Shown: positions 1-7,241, counted from the first letter of the stretch. The stretch: 14,812 bases of DNA from CAYRPO01 sp964426305 (GCA_964426305.1 CAYRPO010000027.1:1-14812); one strand, 5' to 3'. The notes: generated by a model from the letters alone, not told the origin. Numbers and translations are program-made.

Positions 1-163
1 CATGTGTGCGTTTTTTGGTGCCCTAAAAAACCATAAGCAATTTATACATATTGTAACATAGTGAAGCTTCTATGAAGGGAATCGTAAAATCTGCTCCGTA
101 TATGGCTATATATTATCGAACGTCTTGGCATCTCTTGTGATCATCCAATACACGACAATAGTT
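1..163. other. Intergenic tail of the pilus operon, no recognised feature
   Basis: This AT-rich stretch lies downstream of the last minor-pilin gene. I see no convincing coding frame, no RNA gene and no GC-rich terminator for the minus-strand operon. The only structure is a weak AT stem at 10-31 (a G and six T facing six A and a C) and an 8-bp GAAGCTTC palindrome near 63-70. Neither is strong enough to call. Confidence 0.5.
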
Positions 164-2074
164 TTATAGCACAGGGACATTGTCTGCCGGACAATCATTT
201 GTCCATTGACTGCCAGCAATGCCCCACTTGACGCGTAAATAATCTTCTATACCTGAAAGTTGCGAGCATTCGAGACGATCTGAATATACAGCAATTTCCG
301 CAAAGTCACCGCTCAAATAATTTCCGCCCGTACCCGTACCACTACCAGAAATACGGGAACCTCCGATCCAAATTTGATCAAAGCTAAATGACGCAGAGCT
401 CGAGAATGTGCTTGATGCGCGTTGATTGCCATTCGCCCTAAAGTAGGCGGTATATGCTGTGCCCGTTCCTTTTTTGTAATAAGCACTTACGACTATTGGG
501 TTGGATGCTCCGCAGTCATATCCAGTAGTACAGACAAATGTAGTGGAGTTTGAGGCACCGTTAAACGACGTTGCAAAACCAGTAGTACTGGCGTTGCGTT
601 TTAGTGCCTGGAATCCGCCACCACTTGTAGTGTCTCCAGATTGACTTGCTGATGTGGTTGTCACAAAACGAGCATTGCTCGTAGAACCCCAGTTCTGTTG
701 CAATACACCAATAACTGTATATTCGTCTCCAGTCTGGGCTGTCGCCAAAGACGCTAACATATCACCAGCGTTAAATCGAACAATTGGCTTGCCATTTAAC
801 TGGTTGTCGATTTTAGTTGGGGGATTGCCGTGTGTTGAGATTGCCTCGACGCCATTCCCTCGAGCATCAAGCCACTTGTTGACGGTATCTCCATTGCCAC
901 TCTGAGCCGTGCCTGAGGTACTGTAGACGATGGTAAGTGAAATGCCATTCTTTGCTATCTTTCGCACGCCATTACCGCTAGAATGTTGTGCTGCAAGTGT
1001 CAAATTACTGCCGCTAGTCCAGCCGGAATTATTCACAATTTCCTGTACGATTGTACGAACGTCAATTGTGCGAGTGCTATTGTTGGGCGGGTTATTGCTT
1101 GTATTGTCAACGTATGCACCGGTTCGTAGGCTTGTATTCGTGATACGATTTTTTACCTGATTTGTGCCAGTCGAGGTAAAGGGTGTCATGCTAGGGTCGC
1201 CAACAGCATCATATAGGCCGTACCATCTATGCGTGACCGAACCGTTGACATTGCCTATATCTCTGACTACTAAGTTTGCACTTACTATAGTTGAATCTTT
1301 TGGTACAGTGATCGCAGGAAAAATCATGCCTATGTATTGCTTACGGGTTGAGCTACTGGTGCATGTATTGGATGGCGAAGTGAATTCGGTAGAATCACAA
1401 TATGACATTTCTAGGTCAGTACTCTGCCAACTTGTTGCAGTTTGTGTTCCATTTGTCTCGAGCTCTTCTATTGTATCGCGCGTTGTAGCGGCTACGGTGC
1501 CAAATGTTGTCACTGAAGATACGTTCGTTGTGCTTGATATATTTTTGATCAGAGAATTAGGCTTGTTCGCATCAAGCCACAACACAAGATTGCCAAAATC
1601 AGAAGGCTGTTTTTGGGTTGCGTAAGTTCTGACCACCTCTGTGCGAATATCAAATACGTATTTTGCGGTCGTGGATAGCTCGGGTATATACACACTACCG
1701 GTTCCTTTTATAGATTTCTCGAGGCCATCAGCTGATGTTCCCGTGACCTCTACGCGGTAGGTGAGTCGGTATCTAGAATTTGAAATCAAAGTTGTTTCAC
1801 AGGTGCCTGCCGTGTCGACCGAGTCGCTCGTTACGCTATTTGCATTGCAATCAGTTTTTACAGCGCCATAATTAGCGTCGTTATCGAACTGTTCCTTGGC
1901 ATAGTTTATGCTTGCTTTTGCGGCAACGCGCGACATTTGAATGTATGCCTGCTTATAGGATAAGTTGAGCAGGTTATTTGTCTGCATGAGGGCGGCGTAC
2001 GCCACTGTCGACATGATAACGATCATGAAGATTACGACAGGCATAGCGAAACCAGCTTGCTTGCCGTGGATCAT
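164..2074 (-). CDS. Large GspK/PilX-like minor prepilin with LamG-like head (candidate pilus-tip adhesin)
   Basis: This 636-aa protein begins with a prepilin leader: MIHGKQAG, cleaved before F9, then a hydrophobic helix to about residue 31. Position 5 of the mature protein is Val, not the usual Glu. That loss is typical of GspK/PilX-type tip subunits. Residues 32-150 look like a pilin-type stalk. A LamG/concanavalin-like domain starts at LVLWLDAN (163-170), resumes at VNKWLDARGNG (398-408) and LNGKPIVRF (426-434), and ends with GDFAEIAVYSDRL (589-601) and the final YLRVKWGI. Between these parts, about residues 195-386, sits a second beta-sandwich-like segment (YIGMIFPAITVPKDSTI, then DVRTIVQEIVNNSGW). 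Eight cysteines fall in four close pairs (76/92, 226/238, 515/521, 603/628), as expected for an exported disulfide-bonded protein. Its ATG shares one base with the upstream stop (TAATG). The role as tip adhesin is inferred; the prepilin signal and LamG-like repeats are seen. Confidence 0.8.
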   Translation of the reverse strand: MIHGKQAGFAMPVVIFMIVIMSTVAYAALMQTNNLLNLSYKQAYIQMSRVAAKASINYAKEQFDNDANYGAVKTDCNANSVTSDSVDTAGTCETTLISNSRYRLTYRVEVTGTSADGLEKSIKGTGSVYIPELSTTAKYVFDIRTEVVRTYATQKQPSDFGNLVLWLDANKPNSLIKNISSTTNVSSVTTFGTVAATTRDTIEELETNGTQTATSWQSTDLEMSYCDSTEFTSPSNTCTSSSTRKQYIGMIFPAITVPKDSTIVSANLVVRDIGNVNGSVTHRWYGLYDAVGDPSMTPFTSTGTNQVKNRITNTSLRTGAYVDNTSNNPPNNSTRTIDVRTIVQEIVNNSGWTSGSNLTLAAQHSSGNGVRKIAKNGISLTIVYSTSGTAQSGNGDTVNKWLDARGNGVEAISTHGNPPTKIDNQLNGKPIVRFNAGDMLASLATAQTGDEYTVIGVLQQNWGSTSNARFVTTTSASQSGDTTSGGGFQALKRNASTTGFATSFNGASNSTTFVCTTGYDCGASNPIVVSAYYKKGTGTAYTAYFRANGNQRASSTFSSSASFSFDQIWIGGSRISGSGTGTGGNYLSGDFAEIAVYSDRLECSQLSGIEDYLRVKWGIAGSQWTNDCPADNVPVL

Positions 2075-2814
2075 TAGTTCAACCTCTTTACAGTAATGCT
2101 GCTGTTTGCGTAGATGTCTTCGGCGTATGCTCTATCTTTGAGTTGTATGTTGAGTCGAACACGCTGTGCAGCGCTTGGCGATGAAATGATATTATTGGCG
2201 CTATCGTAGTATGTTGCCGTAAAAGCATTGACTTGACTTGAGATTAGTTTATCTGCTGGGCATGTGCTGGTCGCGTTTGCTGCTGGACAGGATTGTAGCA
2301 GGTAAGGCGTTCCGCACATAGCAGTGCCCGTGCTGGGCGAAAGTGTCCGCTTGTACAGATTAGATCCGTTGACGAAGTAGATTATATTATGAAAAGCTAG
2401 GGAATTCGACTGCATCGTTTCTAGGTCGACATCTGGGGTGCACCCCACTTCGTTTAGGTATACTGTTTGGCGGTCTGGGCTTCGATGACTTGCAGTTGTA
2501 GCGGGTACTAGTATGATGACTCGAGCTGGGTTGGTGTTTTGGCTCGTCCATCCTCCGCTTGGGGCATAGGCGTCCGACAAGCTTGGATACTTGGCTGTAC
2601 TAAACTCACGTGCATATGTTAAATCGTCCTGAATGCTAAAAAGAATAGTTTGGGCATCACTTTGTAGATTAAGCTGTGAGGCCTGCTGAGTAAGTTGTCC
2701 ATACAAGTTAAAAAGGTAGCTAAGCGTAATTACAATTGTAAAAATCAGAACAGGAGAAATTACCAATACCTCGATCAGCGTAAAACCAGACTGACTAGAT
2801 TTCCTAGATTCCAT
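2074..2814 (-). CDS. GspJ/PilW-like minor prepilin
   Basis: This is a 246-aa prepilin with the leader MESRKSSQSG followed by FTLIE, so the class III cleavage site and Glu5 are both present, and then a hydrophobic helix ending near LSYLFNLYG. The C-terminal part is a beta-rich globular domain with four cysteines, one in GCTPDV and three in the stretch MCGTPYLL to TCPAD. An in-frame ATG seven codons upstream (2835) is possible, but the start chosen gives a normal 10-residue leader. Neither start has a clear Shine-Dalgarno, and the gene overlaps the end of the preceding prepilin gene by 11 nt, so translational coupling is likely. Size and place in the trio fit the GspJ/PilW type. That subtype is inferred from order and length, not from a diagnostic motif. 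Confidence 0.8.
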   Translation of the reverse strand: MESRKSSQSGFTLIEVLVISPVLIFTIVITLSYLFNLYGQLTQQASQLNLQSDAQTILFSIQDDLTYAREFSTAKYPSLSDAYAPSGGWTSQNTNPARVIILVPATTASHRSPDRQTVYLNEVGCTPDVDLETMQSNSLAFHNIIYFVNGSNLYKRTLSPSTGTAMCGTPYLLQSCPAANATSTCPADKLISSQVNAFTATYYDSANNIISSPSAAQRVRLNIQLKDRAYAEDIYANSSITVKRLN

Positions 2815-3217
2815 ATTTTTGTATGAAGTCCGCATATTCTATGCGCTTAAGATTTGCCGTGTCGCCATATGTAATTCTCACAACAACCTGTTTGAGACTA
2901 CCACTAGTATACGAGTTCAAGTAGACTTTTGCGCTCTTTGTCCCGGGCAAGTCTGACGGTAGCTGCGAGGTAAAGTCTTCAACCTCGACGAGTGAATCCT
3001 TTGGCGTCGTAGATGGTAAGGAGGAGTAGCTTTTATCTTGATACTCTTGGATTTTTGCGTAAGCAACGGTGTTGGCAGACTGAATGTCGCTACTAATTTT
3101 TGTGATATTTTTTATGGTCAAAAATGTCGTCATGAAGGACCCGAACACAACACCGATCACTATGAGTGTGATCAATAATTCAACAACACTAAATCCAGCT
3201 TGTTTGTTTGCGTTCAT
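2804..3217 (-). CDS. GspI/PilV-like minor prepilin
   Basis: This is a 137-aa prepilin. The start used here (MNANKQAG, then FSVVE) gives a short basic leader, a cleavage site before Phe and Glu5 of the mature protein. A longer frame exists back to 3256, but it would put 13 extra residues before the leader and would start inside the 3242-3270 hairpin, so I reject it. The hydrophobic helix runs to about FLTIKNITK and is followed by a small beta-rich domain with no cysteine. It is the first of three overlapping minor-pilin genes and lies just after the hairpin that ends the major pilin gene. There is no clear Shine-Dalgarno. Minor pilins of this type prime assembly and sit at the tip. The I/V-like assignment rests on size and order. 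Confidence 0.78.
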   Translation of the reverse strand: MNANKQAGFSVVELLITLIVIGVVFGSFMTTFLTIKNITKISSDIQSANTVAYAKIQEYQDKSYSSLPSTTPKDSLVEVEDFTSQLPSDLPGTKSAKVYLNSYTSGSLKQVVVRITYGDTANLKRIEYADFIQKYGI

Positions 3218-3227
3218 GCTTACGCTT

Positions 3228-3256
3228 ATTGTAGCCAACCTAAAAACCATGCGCAA
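3228..3256 (-). promoter_or_regulatory. Weak candidate promoter for the minor-pilin genes
   Basis: Read on the minus strand, TTGCGC (3251-3256) and TACAAT (3228-3233) are separated by 17 nt. The -10 matches the sigma70 consensus at 5 of 6 positions but the -35 at only 3. The -35 lies inside the hairpin that follows the major pilin gene. Transcription would begin about 4 nt before the ATG at 3217, giving an almost leaderless message. Read-through from the pilin promoter is the alternative. Confidence 0.3.
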
Positions 3257-3270
3257 GGCGCATGGTTTTT
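3242..3270 (-). terminator. Hairpin terminator/attenuator after the major pilin gene
   Basis: A perfect 13-bp inverted repeat (3242-3254 against 3258-3270) has a 3-nt loop and ends in a run of five T. It lies 19 nt beyond the stop codon of the major pilin gene and 24 nt before the first minor-pilin start. This fits a partial terminator, or a message-stabilising 3' hairpin, that keeps pilin output far above minor-pilin output. The stem is symmetric and could act on either strand. Confidence 0.8.
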
Positions 3271-3289
3271 AGCAGAGGTAAAAGATTAC

Positions 3290-3775
3290 CTAGTTGTTGA
3301 GTGCCGACTTGGTGTATGTGCCCTGGCCGTTGATTTGGCCTTCAAGTGTTGCGGTCAAAACATATCCTGTGCAGTCAGTGGCTGTGTTGTCGCAGTTTGC
3401 AGGAGTTACGGCGTACGCATAACAGTTTGCGCCTGCTGTGCCAGCGATTGTTGGTGCGCCGTTAGCGGTACAAGAGGCAGCTGAAGTCCATCGAGGATCT
3501 TTTAGGGCATCAGCGTCAAGACCTTTCATGCTTGTGCTGCGGAATGTCGAATCGTTGACATTTGCGAGTGTTGGGTACTTGCCATTTTGGGCATAGTAAG
3601 CTTCGAGCTGACCATGAAGCGCCTTGATGTCGGTTTGTCGTTCGGTGTCACGGCCTTTTTGTTGGATGCCGTTAAAGGTTGTCACAACGAGACCGGCCAA
3701 AATACCGATGACGACAATGACAATCAAGAGTTCCACAATGGTGAAACCAGATTGCTTATTTTTTAGTGAGATCAT
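3290..3775 (-). CDS. Major type IV pilin (prepilin)
   Basis: This 161-aa prepilin has the leader MISLKNKQSG, cleaved before FTIVELLIVIVVIGILAGL, with Glu5 present. That is the classic N-terminal helix of type IVa pilins and T2SS major pseudopilins. The helix continues through the amphipathic stretch TERQTDIKALHGQLEAYYAQNGKYP, which is the family signature (the AYY-NGKYP turn). The short globular part holds four cysteines (102, 118, 128, 135), probably two disulfides. After cleavage and N-methylation by a prepilin peptidase not present here, it would polymerise into the pilus fibre. It has its own consensus promoter, the strongest Shine-Dalgarno in the window and a trailing hairpin, so it is very likely the most abundant product of the cluster. 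It could instead be the main pseudopilin of a short secretion or DNA-uptake fibre. Confidence 0.92.
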   Translation of the reverse strand: MISLKNKQSGFTIVELLIVIVVIGILAGLVVTTFNGIQQKGRDTERQTDIKALHGQLEAYYAQNGKYPTLANVNDSTFRSTSMKGLDADALKDPRWTSAASCTANGAPTIAGTAGANCYAYAVTPANCDNTATDCTGYVLTATLEGQINGQGTYTKSALNN

Positions 3776-3785
3776 AAGAAGCCCA

Positions 3786-3793
3786 CCCTCCTT
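3786..3793 (-). promoter_or_regulatory. Strong ribosome binding site of the major pilin gene
   Basis: On the minus strand the sequence reads AAGGAGGG, ending 10 nt before the ATG at 3775. It is the best Shine-Dalgarno match in the window and fixes this start. It also supports high-level translation compared with the SD-poor minor-pilin genes. Confidence 0.85.
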
Positions 3794-3852
3794 GAAATTA
3801 TGTATTTACTTTGTATTGATACGAGTGCCTGTTTGGCGGTATCTACTTGTAG

Positions 3853-3880
3853 ATTATAAGCATTAGCGTGTAAACGTCAA
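3853..3880 (-). promoter_or_regulatory. Sigma70-type promoter of the major pilin gene
   Basis: Read on the minus strand, a TTGACG -35 (3875-3880) and a perfect TATAAT -10 (3853-3858) are 16 nt apart. Transcription should start near 3846, giving a leader of about 70 nt. The promoter lies in the 130-nt space after pilC, so the pilin can be made independently of pilB-pilC. Confidence 0.8.
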
Positions 3881-3905
3881 GCGCCTAGACAAACAAAACA
3901 CAGTC

Positions 3906-5123
3906 TTAGCCGCCAATGTTTTTACTCAGTGATGCAATTGGGCCCATTACGCTGGCAGCAATAAGGCCAACAAGTGCGCCCAAGACAATGATCATTATCG
4001 GTTCGATGATCGAGCTGAGCCCGTCGATGACCGTCTCGACCTCTTCTTCATAAAAGTCTGCGACTTTGACAAGTATGGTGTCGACTTGTCCTGTTTCTTC
4101 GCCGATTGCAAGCATTTGGCTGACGATTGGCGGAAAGTGAGGACTCTCGGAAAGCGGTTCGGATAGTTGCTTGCCATTCTTTACTTCAATTGCAGCCGCT
4201 TTGAGTTCTTTTTCGATCACTTTGTTGCCAATTGCACCGCCGGTAATGTCGAGGGCGTCAAGAACGCTTACACCGGCTGACATCAGGCTGGCAAAGGTTC
4301 TGGCAAAACGAGCAATCGCAACCTTGATAATGATACCTTTGAGGATTGGTGTTCGTAAGGTTAATGCATGAAACTGATACTTGCCTTTTGGCGTACGGAT
4401 ATAGCGACGAAGCAAGAATACTGCGGCAATCATGACAACAATGATTGGGACAGCATATTGCTGCATGAACGCAGAGATATTGAGCATGATCTGTGAATAT
4501 ATTGGTAGCTCAGCATCTGGTCCACCGAGGTCTTTGATGATGGCGCCGAGCTTTGGCATAACAAAGAGCATAATGCCAAAGAATGCGATCACAGTCACGG
4601 TACCAATAACAACAGGGTATGTCATAGCGCTTTTGATTTTTTTGCGCATACTTGCGTCTTGTTCCACTTGCGCCGCAAGGCGTTTGAGAATTTCGTCCAA
4701 TATACCACCGGCTTCGCCTGCTCGCACCATGTTTACGTATACTTCGGAAAATACGCGAGGATATTTCTCCAGGGCATCGCCAATGCTGACGCCGCCTTCG
4801 ATGTCTTTTGCGATGCCGGCAATAACAGTTTTAAAATACTTGTTGTCGCTTTGTTTTTCGAGTGTTGCCATGCAGCGGTTGAGAGGCACGCCGGCCGAGA
4901 TCATGGTCGACAGTTGTCTTGTAAAGATTACCAGATCTTTCAGTTTAACGCTTTTGCCAAGCCCGAGATCAAACCCACCCTTAGTCGCCTCTTGTTTGAT
5001 GCCAATTGGCCGAAAGCCCTGATTGTGCAGAGATTTTATGAGTGCATCTTTGCTTGTTGCCTCGACGCTGCCGTTGACAGTTTTTCCGTCCTTACTGACC
5101 GCAGTATATGAAAATTTTGCCAT
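3906..5123 (-). CDS. pilC: Type IV pilus inner-membrane platform protein PilC (GspF family)
   Basis: This 405-aa protein has the usual PilC/GspF length and layout. An N-terminal segment (1-55) begins MAKFSYTAVSKDGKTVNGSVEA, the standard family opening. Two T2SSF domains follow, about 63-190 (FTRQLSTMISAGVPL) and 268-395 (FARTFASLMSAGVSVLDAL), with membrane segments near 168-190, 222-240 and 371-394. In each domain the conserved AGExxG-type motif is visible (RAGEAGG at 134-140, IGEETGQ at 340-346). PilC sits in the membrane at the base of the pilus and couples the PilB ATPase to pilin insertion. Its ATG is 3 nt after the pilB stop, and there is no clear Shine-Dalgarno, so it is probably translated by coupling to pilB. 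Confidence 0.93.
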   Translation of the reverse strand: MAKFSYTAVSKDGKTVNGSVEATSKDALIKSLHNQGFRPIGIKQEATKGGFDLGLGKSVKLKDLVIFTRQLSTMISAGVPLNRCMATLEKQSDNKYFKTVIAGIAKDIEGGVSIGDALEKYPRVFSEVYVNMVRAGEAGGILDEILKRLAAQVEQDASMRKKIKSAMTYPVVIGTVTVIAFFGIMLFVMPKLGAIIKDLGGPDAELPIYSQIMLNISAFMQQYAVPIIVVMIAAVFLLRRYIRTPKGKYQFHALTLRTPILKGIIIKVAIARFARTFASLMSAGVSVLDALDITGGAIGNKVIEKELKAAAIEVKNGKQLSEPLSESPHFPPIVSQMLAIGEETGQVDTILVKVADFYEEEVETVIDGLSSIIEPIMIIVLGALVGLIAASVMGPIASLSKNIGG

Positions 5124-5126
5124 GAT

Positions 5127-6932
5127 TTAACTTTCTGTTGCCGTCACGCGCAAGATTTCTTCAACGCTGGTTTGTCCTCGCAAGGCTTTGATGAAGCCGT
5201 CAAGCTGCATAGTGACCATACCTTCTTTGATTGCCTGGTTTTGTATCGACTCGCTTGTTGCGCTACTAACGATGAGCTTTTGAACTTCGGTTGAGTTGCC
5301 GAGCACTTCATAGATGCCAAGTCGCCCTTTATAGCCTTTCTTGTTGCATTCGTCGCAGCCATTTTCGCTGGCCCGAAAAAGCCGAGCAATTTTTCCGTCT
5401 TTTATGGACGAGTCCTTAAGATCACCAAGTCCGCCGTTGTTGCCGATACCGCCCTCGATGGCTGCGCCTTCGAGGTCTTGAATTCGCTGCATGCTGGCAG
5501 TGTCGCGTATCCCAAAAGCTTCAGCAATTTTTTTCACGATCGTTGCGTCTGGTACGTATGACTCTCGACAGTTTGGGCAAAGTCGACGCACTAGACGCTG
5601 TCCTACAACGGCACGAACGGTGCTGGCGATCAAAAATGGCTCTATGCCCATATCGAGCAATCGTGGCAAGCATGTAGCGGCGTTGTTTGTATGGAGTGTT
5701 GCAAACACAAGGTGCCCCGTGAGTGCAGCTTGCACGCCTAGGCCGGCGGTTTCGGTATCGCGAATCTCGCCAACCATGATAATATTTGGGTCTTGTCGCA
5801 GTAAGGCTCTGAGTCCTGCTACAAATGTCATACCAGCCTGAGGGTTAACCTGGGTTTGATTTGCGCCTGGAATTTTGTATTCGACTGGATCTTCAACGGT
5901 CGAGATATTGACGCTTGGGTCATTGAGAAGACTCAATATGCTAAATAGACTTGTTGATTTACCCGATCCAGTTGGCCCTGTCACCAAGATCATGCCATGG
6001 GGCTGCACGATCGCGTTGTTGACGGTTTCTAGAGCACTACCCCAGTAGCCCAATTGTTCTAGTGTGAGTGCAGTCGACGACTCATTCAGGATACGCATAA
6101 CAACTTTTTCGCCATCGGTTATTGGTAGCGTAGAGACACGTAGGGCGTACAGTAGATTGTTGATGCCAATCTTGAAGCGACCGTCTTGTGGCGAACGCCG
6201 CTCATCAATTTTTAAGTTGGATAAAATTTTGATACGCGATACAAGCGCACCATGCACTTTTTTTGGTAGCTTATTGACCTCTTGCAGGATGCCATCGACG
6301 CGGTAGCGAATTGATATATATGTTTCGCGAGGTTCGATATGAATGTCTGAAGCTCCGGCTTTGATTGCGCCTTCAATGATCAGATTGACTGTCTGAGATA
6401 TGGGCGAATCTTCTGCCAGATCGGCCTCGTCAAAATCATCACCTTCATTTTCTTTTGCTTCTTCCTCGGCAGATATGACCTGCGTGATTTCACTGTTGAT
6501 ATTCTCTCGATACTGCTCGATTGCTTCCAGGATGTTTGTGCGGGTAGCAATGGTAATTTTTAGTTTGGTGCCAAGCTGTTTCTGTAGAAAACTGATAGCC
6601 TGAATGTCGTCAGGGTCGTCCATGGCAAGAAGTCTCGTATCGTCCTCGGCCCCGTAAACGACAACTGTATACTGTCGAGCGATGCGCTCTGGAATAAGTC
6701 TTAGGGTGTCTCGCTCGATGTCCTTGACATTAATCTCTACAAAAGGAATATCAATCGCTTCAGCATATCGCTGTGTAAGCTCCTTTTCGCTGATCACACC
6801 GCTACTCACAACCACGTCTTGTAGGGGTCGTTTTTCGTGCTGCTCTTGTTCTTTCAGCGCAGTCAGCTGGTCAGGGCTGACTTTGTTGGTTTTTTGCAGC
6901 AGATCTTCAACTAGTCGATCTGAGATACGCAT
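5127..6932 (-). CDS. pilB: Type IV pilus extension ATPase PilB (GspE family)
   Basis: This 601-aa protein powers pilus extension from the cytoplasmic face. An N-terminal MshEN/GspE_N-type domain spans about 1-140. The ATPase core shows ASDIHIEP (194-201), Walker A GPTGSGKST (319-327), the Asp box TVEDPVEY (345-352), Walker B NIIMVGEIRD (383-392) and the His box TGHLVFATLHTN (405-416). Two CxxC pairs (CPNC 452-455, CDEC 526-529) make the zinc site typical of PilB/GspE and absent from the retraction ATPase PilT. About 70 residues lie between the pairs, including a Gly/Asn-rich run. The start MRISDRL was chosen because translation upstream has no family-like sequence; the open frame continues to 7502 only because it passes through the N gap and antisense to recA. 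A modest AAGG lies 4 nt beyond an extra 2-base spacer before the ATG. It is divergent from recA. Confidence 0.94.
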   Translation of the reverse strand: MRISDRLVEDLLQKTNKVSPDQLTALKEQEQHEKRPLQDVVVSSGVISEKELTQRYAEAIDIPFVEINVKDIERDTLRLIPERIARQYTVVVYGAEDDTRLLAMDDPDDIQAISFLQKQLGTKLKITIATRTNILEAIEQYRENINSEITQVISAEEEAKENEGDDFDEADLAEDSPISQTVNLIIEGAIKAGASDIHIEPRETYISIRYRVDGILQEVNKLPKKVHGALVSRIKILSNLKIDERRSPQDGRFKIGINNLLYALRVSTLPITDGEKVVMRILNESSTALTLEQLGYWGSALETVNNAIVQPHGMILVTGPTGSGKSTSLFSILSLLNDPSVNISTVEDPVEYKIPGANQTQVNPQAGMTFVAGLRALLRQDPNIIMVGEIRDTETAGLGVQAALTGHLVFATLHTNNAATCLPRLLDMGIEPFLIASTVRAVVGQRLVRRLCPNCRESYVPDATIVKKIAEAFGIRDTASMQRIQDLEGAAIEGGIGNNGGLGDLKDSSIKDGKIARLFRASENGCDECNKKGYKGRLGIYEVLGNSTEVQKLIVSSATSESIQNQAIKEGMVTMQLDGFIKALRGQTSVEEILRVTATES

Positions 6933-6944
6933 ACTATGCCTTGT

Positions 6945-6950
6945 ATTATA
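6945..6950 (-). promoter_or_regulatory. Candidate -10 box for pilB
   Basis: A perfect TATAAT on the minus strand lies 12 nt upstream of the pilB ATG. The matching -35 is poor (TACAAA at a 17-nt spacing). Transcription from here would start about 6 nt before the ATG. A second possible -10, CATAAT at 6979-6984, would give a leader of about 40 nt and is not excluded. Confidence 0.35.
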
Positions 6951-7013
6951 CGGTAAAAAGCTTTTGCTTTGTACGGTAATTATGAACAGGCCTCTTTTAG
7001 TATGACTGGCGCT

Positions 7014-7022
7014 TGCTATACT
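7014..7022 (+). promoter_or_regulatory. Extended -10 promoter of recA
   Basis: TGC followed by TATACT forms an extended -10 element, which can work with a weak -35; the one here is only T-rich. The start point would be near 7029, about 28 nt before the first copy of the recA start codon (7057). I see no LexA-type operator overlapping it (no CTGT-N8-ACAG and no GAAC/GTTC dyad). Confidence 0.5.
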
Positions 7023-7031
7023 AGTATGTAT

Positions 7032-7086
7032 AAGAAAAGAGAGGGTACGTACCACTATGGCGAAGAAAGACGACAAAGTAACACCG
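7032..7086. repeat. First copy of a 55-bp duplication at a scaffold gap
   Basis: These 55 bases are identical to 7187-7241 and abut the N run. They contain the recA ribosome binding site and the first 10 codons of recA (7057-7086). The most likely cause is two contigs ending in the same 55-bp assembly overlap that were scaffolded without being merged. In the true genome this copy and the one at 7187 are probably one sequence. Confidence 0.9.
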
Positions 7087-7186
7087 NNNNNNNNNNNNNN
7101 NNNNNNNNNNNNNNNNNNNNNNNNNNNNNNNNNNNNNNNNNNNNNNNNNNNNNNNNNNNNNNNNNNNNNNNNNNNNNNNNNNNNNN
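7087..7186. other. Scaffold gap, 100 N, probably spurious
   Basis: Exactly 100 N sit between the two copies of the 55-bp repeat. A round 100 is the usual placeholder for a gap of unknown size, and the overlapping flanks suggest the true gap is negative (no missing sequence). Removing the N run and one repeat copy (155 bases) gives a normal recA leader and start. Confidence 0.9.
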
Positions 7187-7241
7187 AAGAAAAGAGAGGG
7201 TACGTACCACTATGGCGAAGAAAGACGACAAAGTAACACCG
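7187..7241. repeat. Second copy of the 55-bp duplication
   Basis: This copy is identical to 7032-7086 and continues directly into the rest of recA, so it carries the start used for the recA annotation. It includes GAGAGGG (7194-7200), the likely Shine-Dalgarno, and a perfect 10-bp palindrome GGTACGTACC (7199-7208) just before the ATG. Confidence 0.9.

Noticed and set aside
10..31. Possible AT hairpin at the left edge as operon terminator
   Set aside because: A 7-bp A/T-dominated stem with an 8-nt loop, over 130 nt beyond the last stop; too weak to call.
4432..5022. 196-codon plus-strand open frame opposite pilC
   Set aside because: Shadow of pilC with Ser/Ile/Met-rich content and no start signal.
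6960..7056. LexA operator in the pilB-recA intergenic region
   Set aside because: Searched by eye for CTGT-N8-ACAG and GAAC/GTTC dyads and found none.
6969..7211. Extension of recA upstream through the N run
   Set aside because: The frame is open only because N codons contain no stops and the 55-bp flank repeats the recA start. RecA family length and the ribosome site support the start at 7212.
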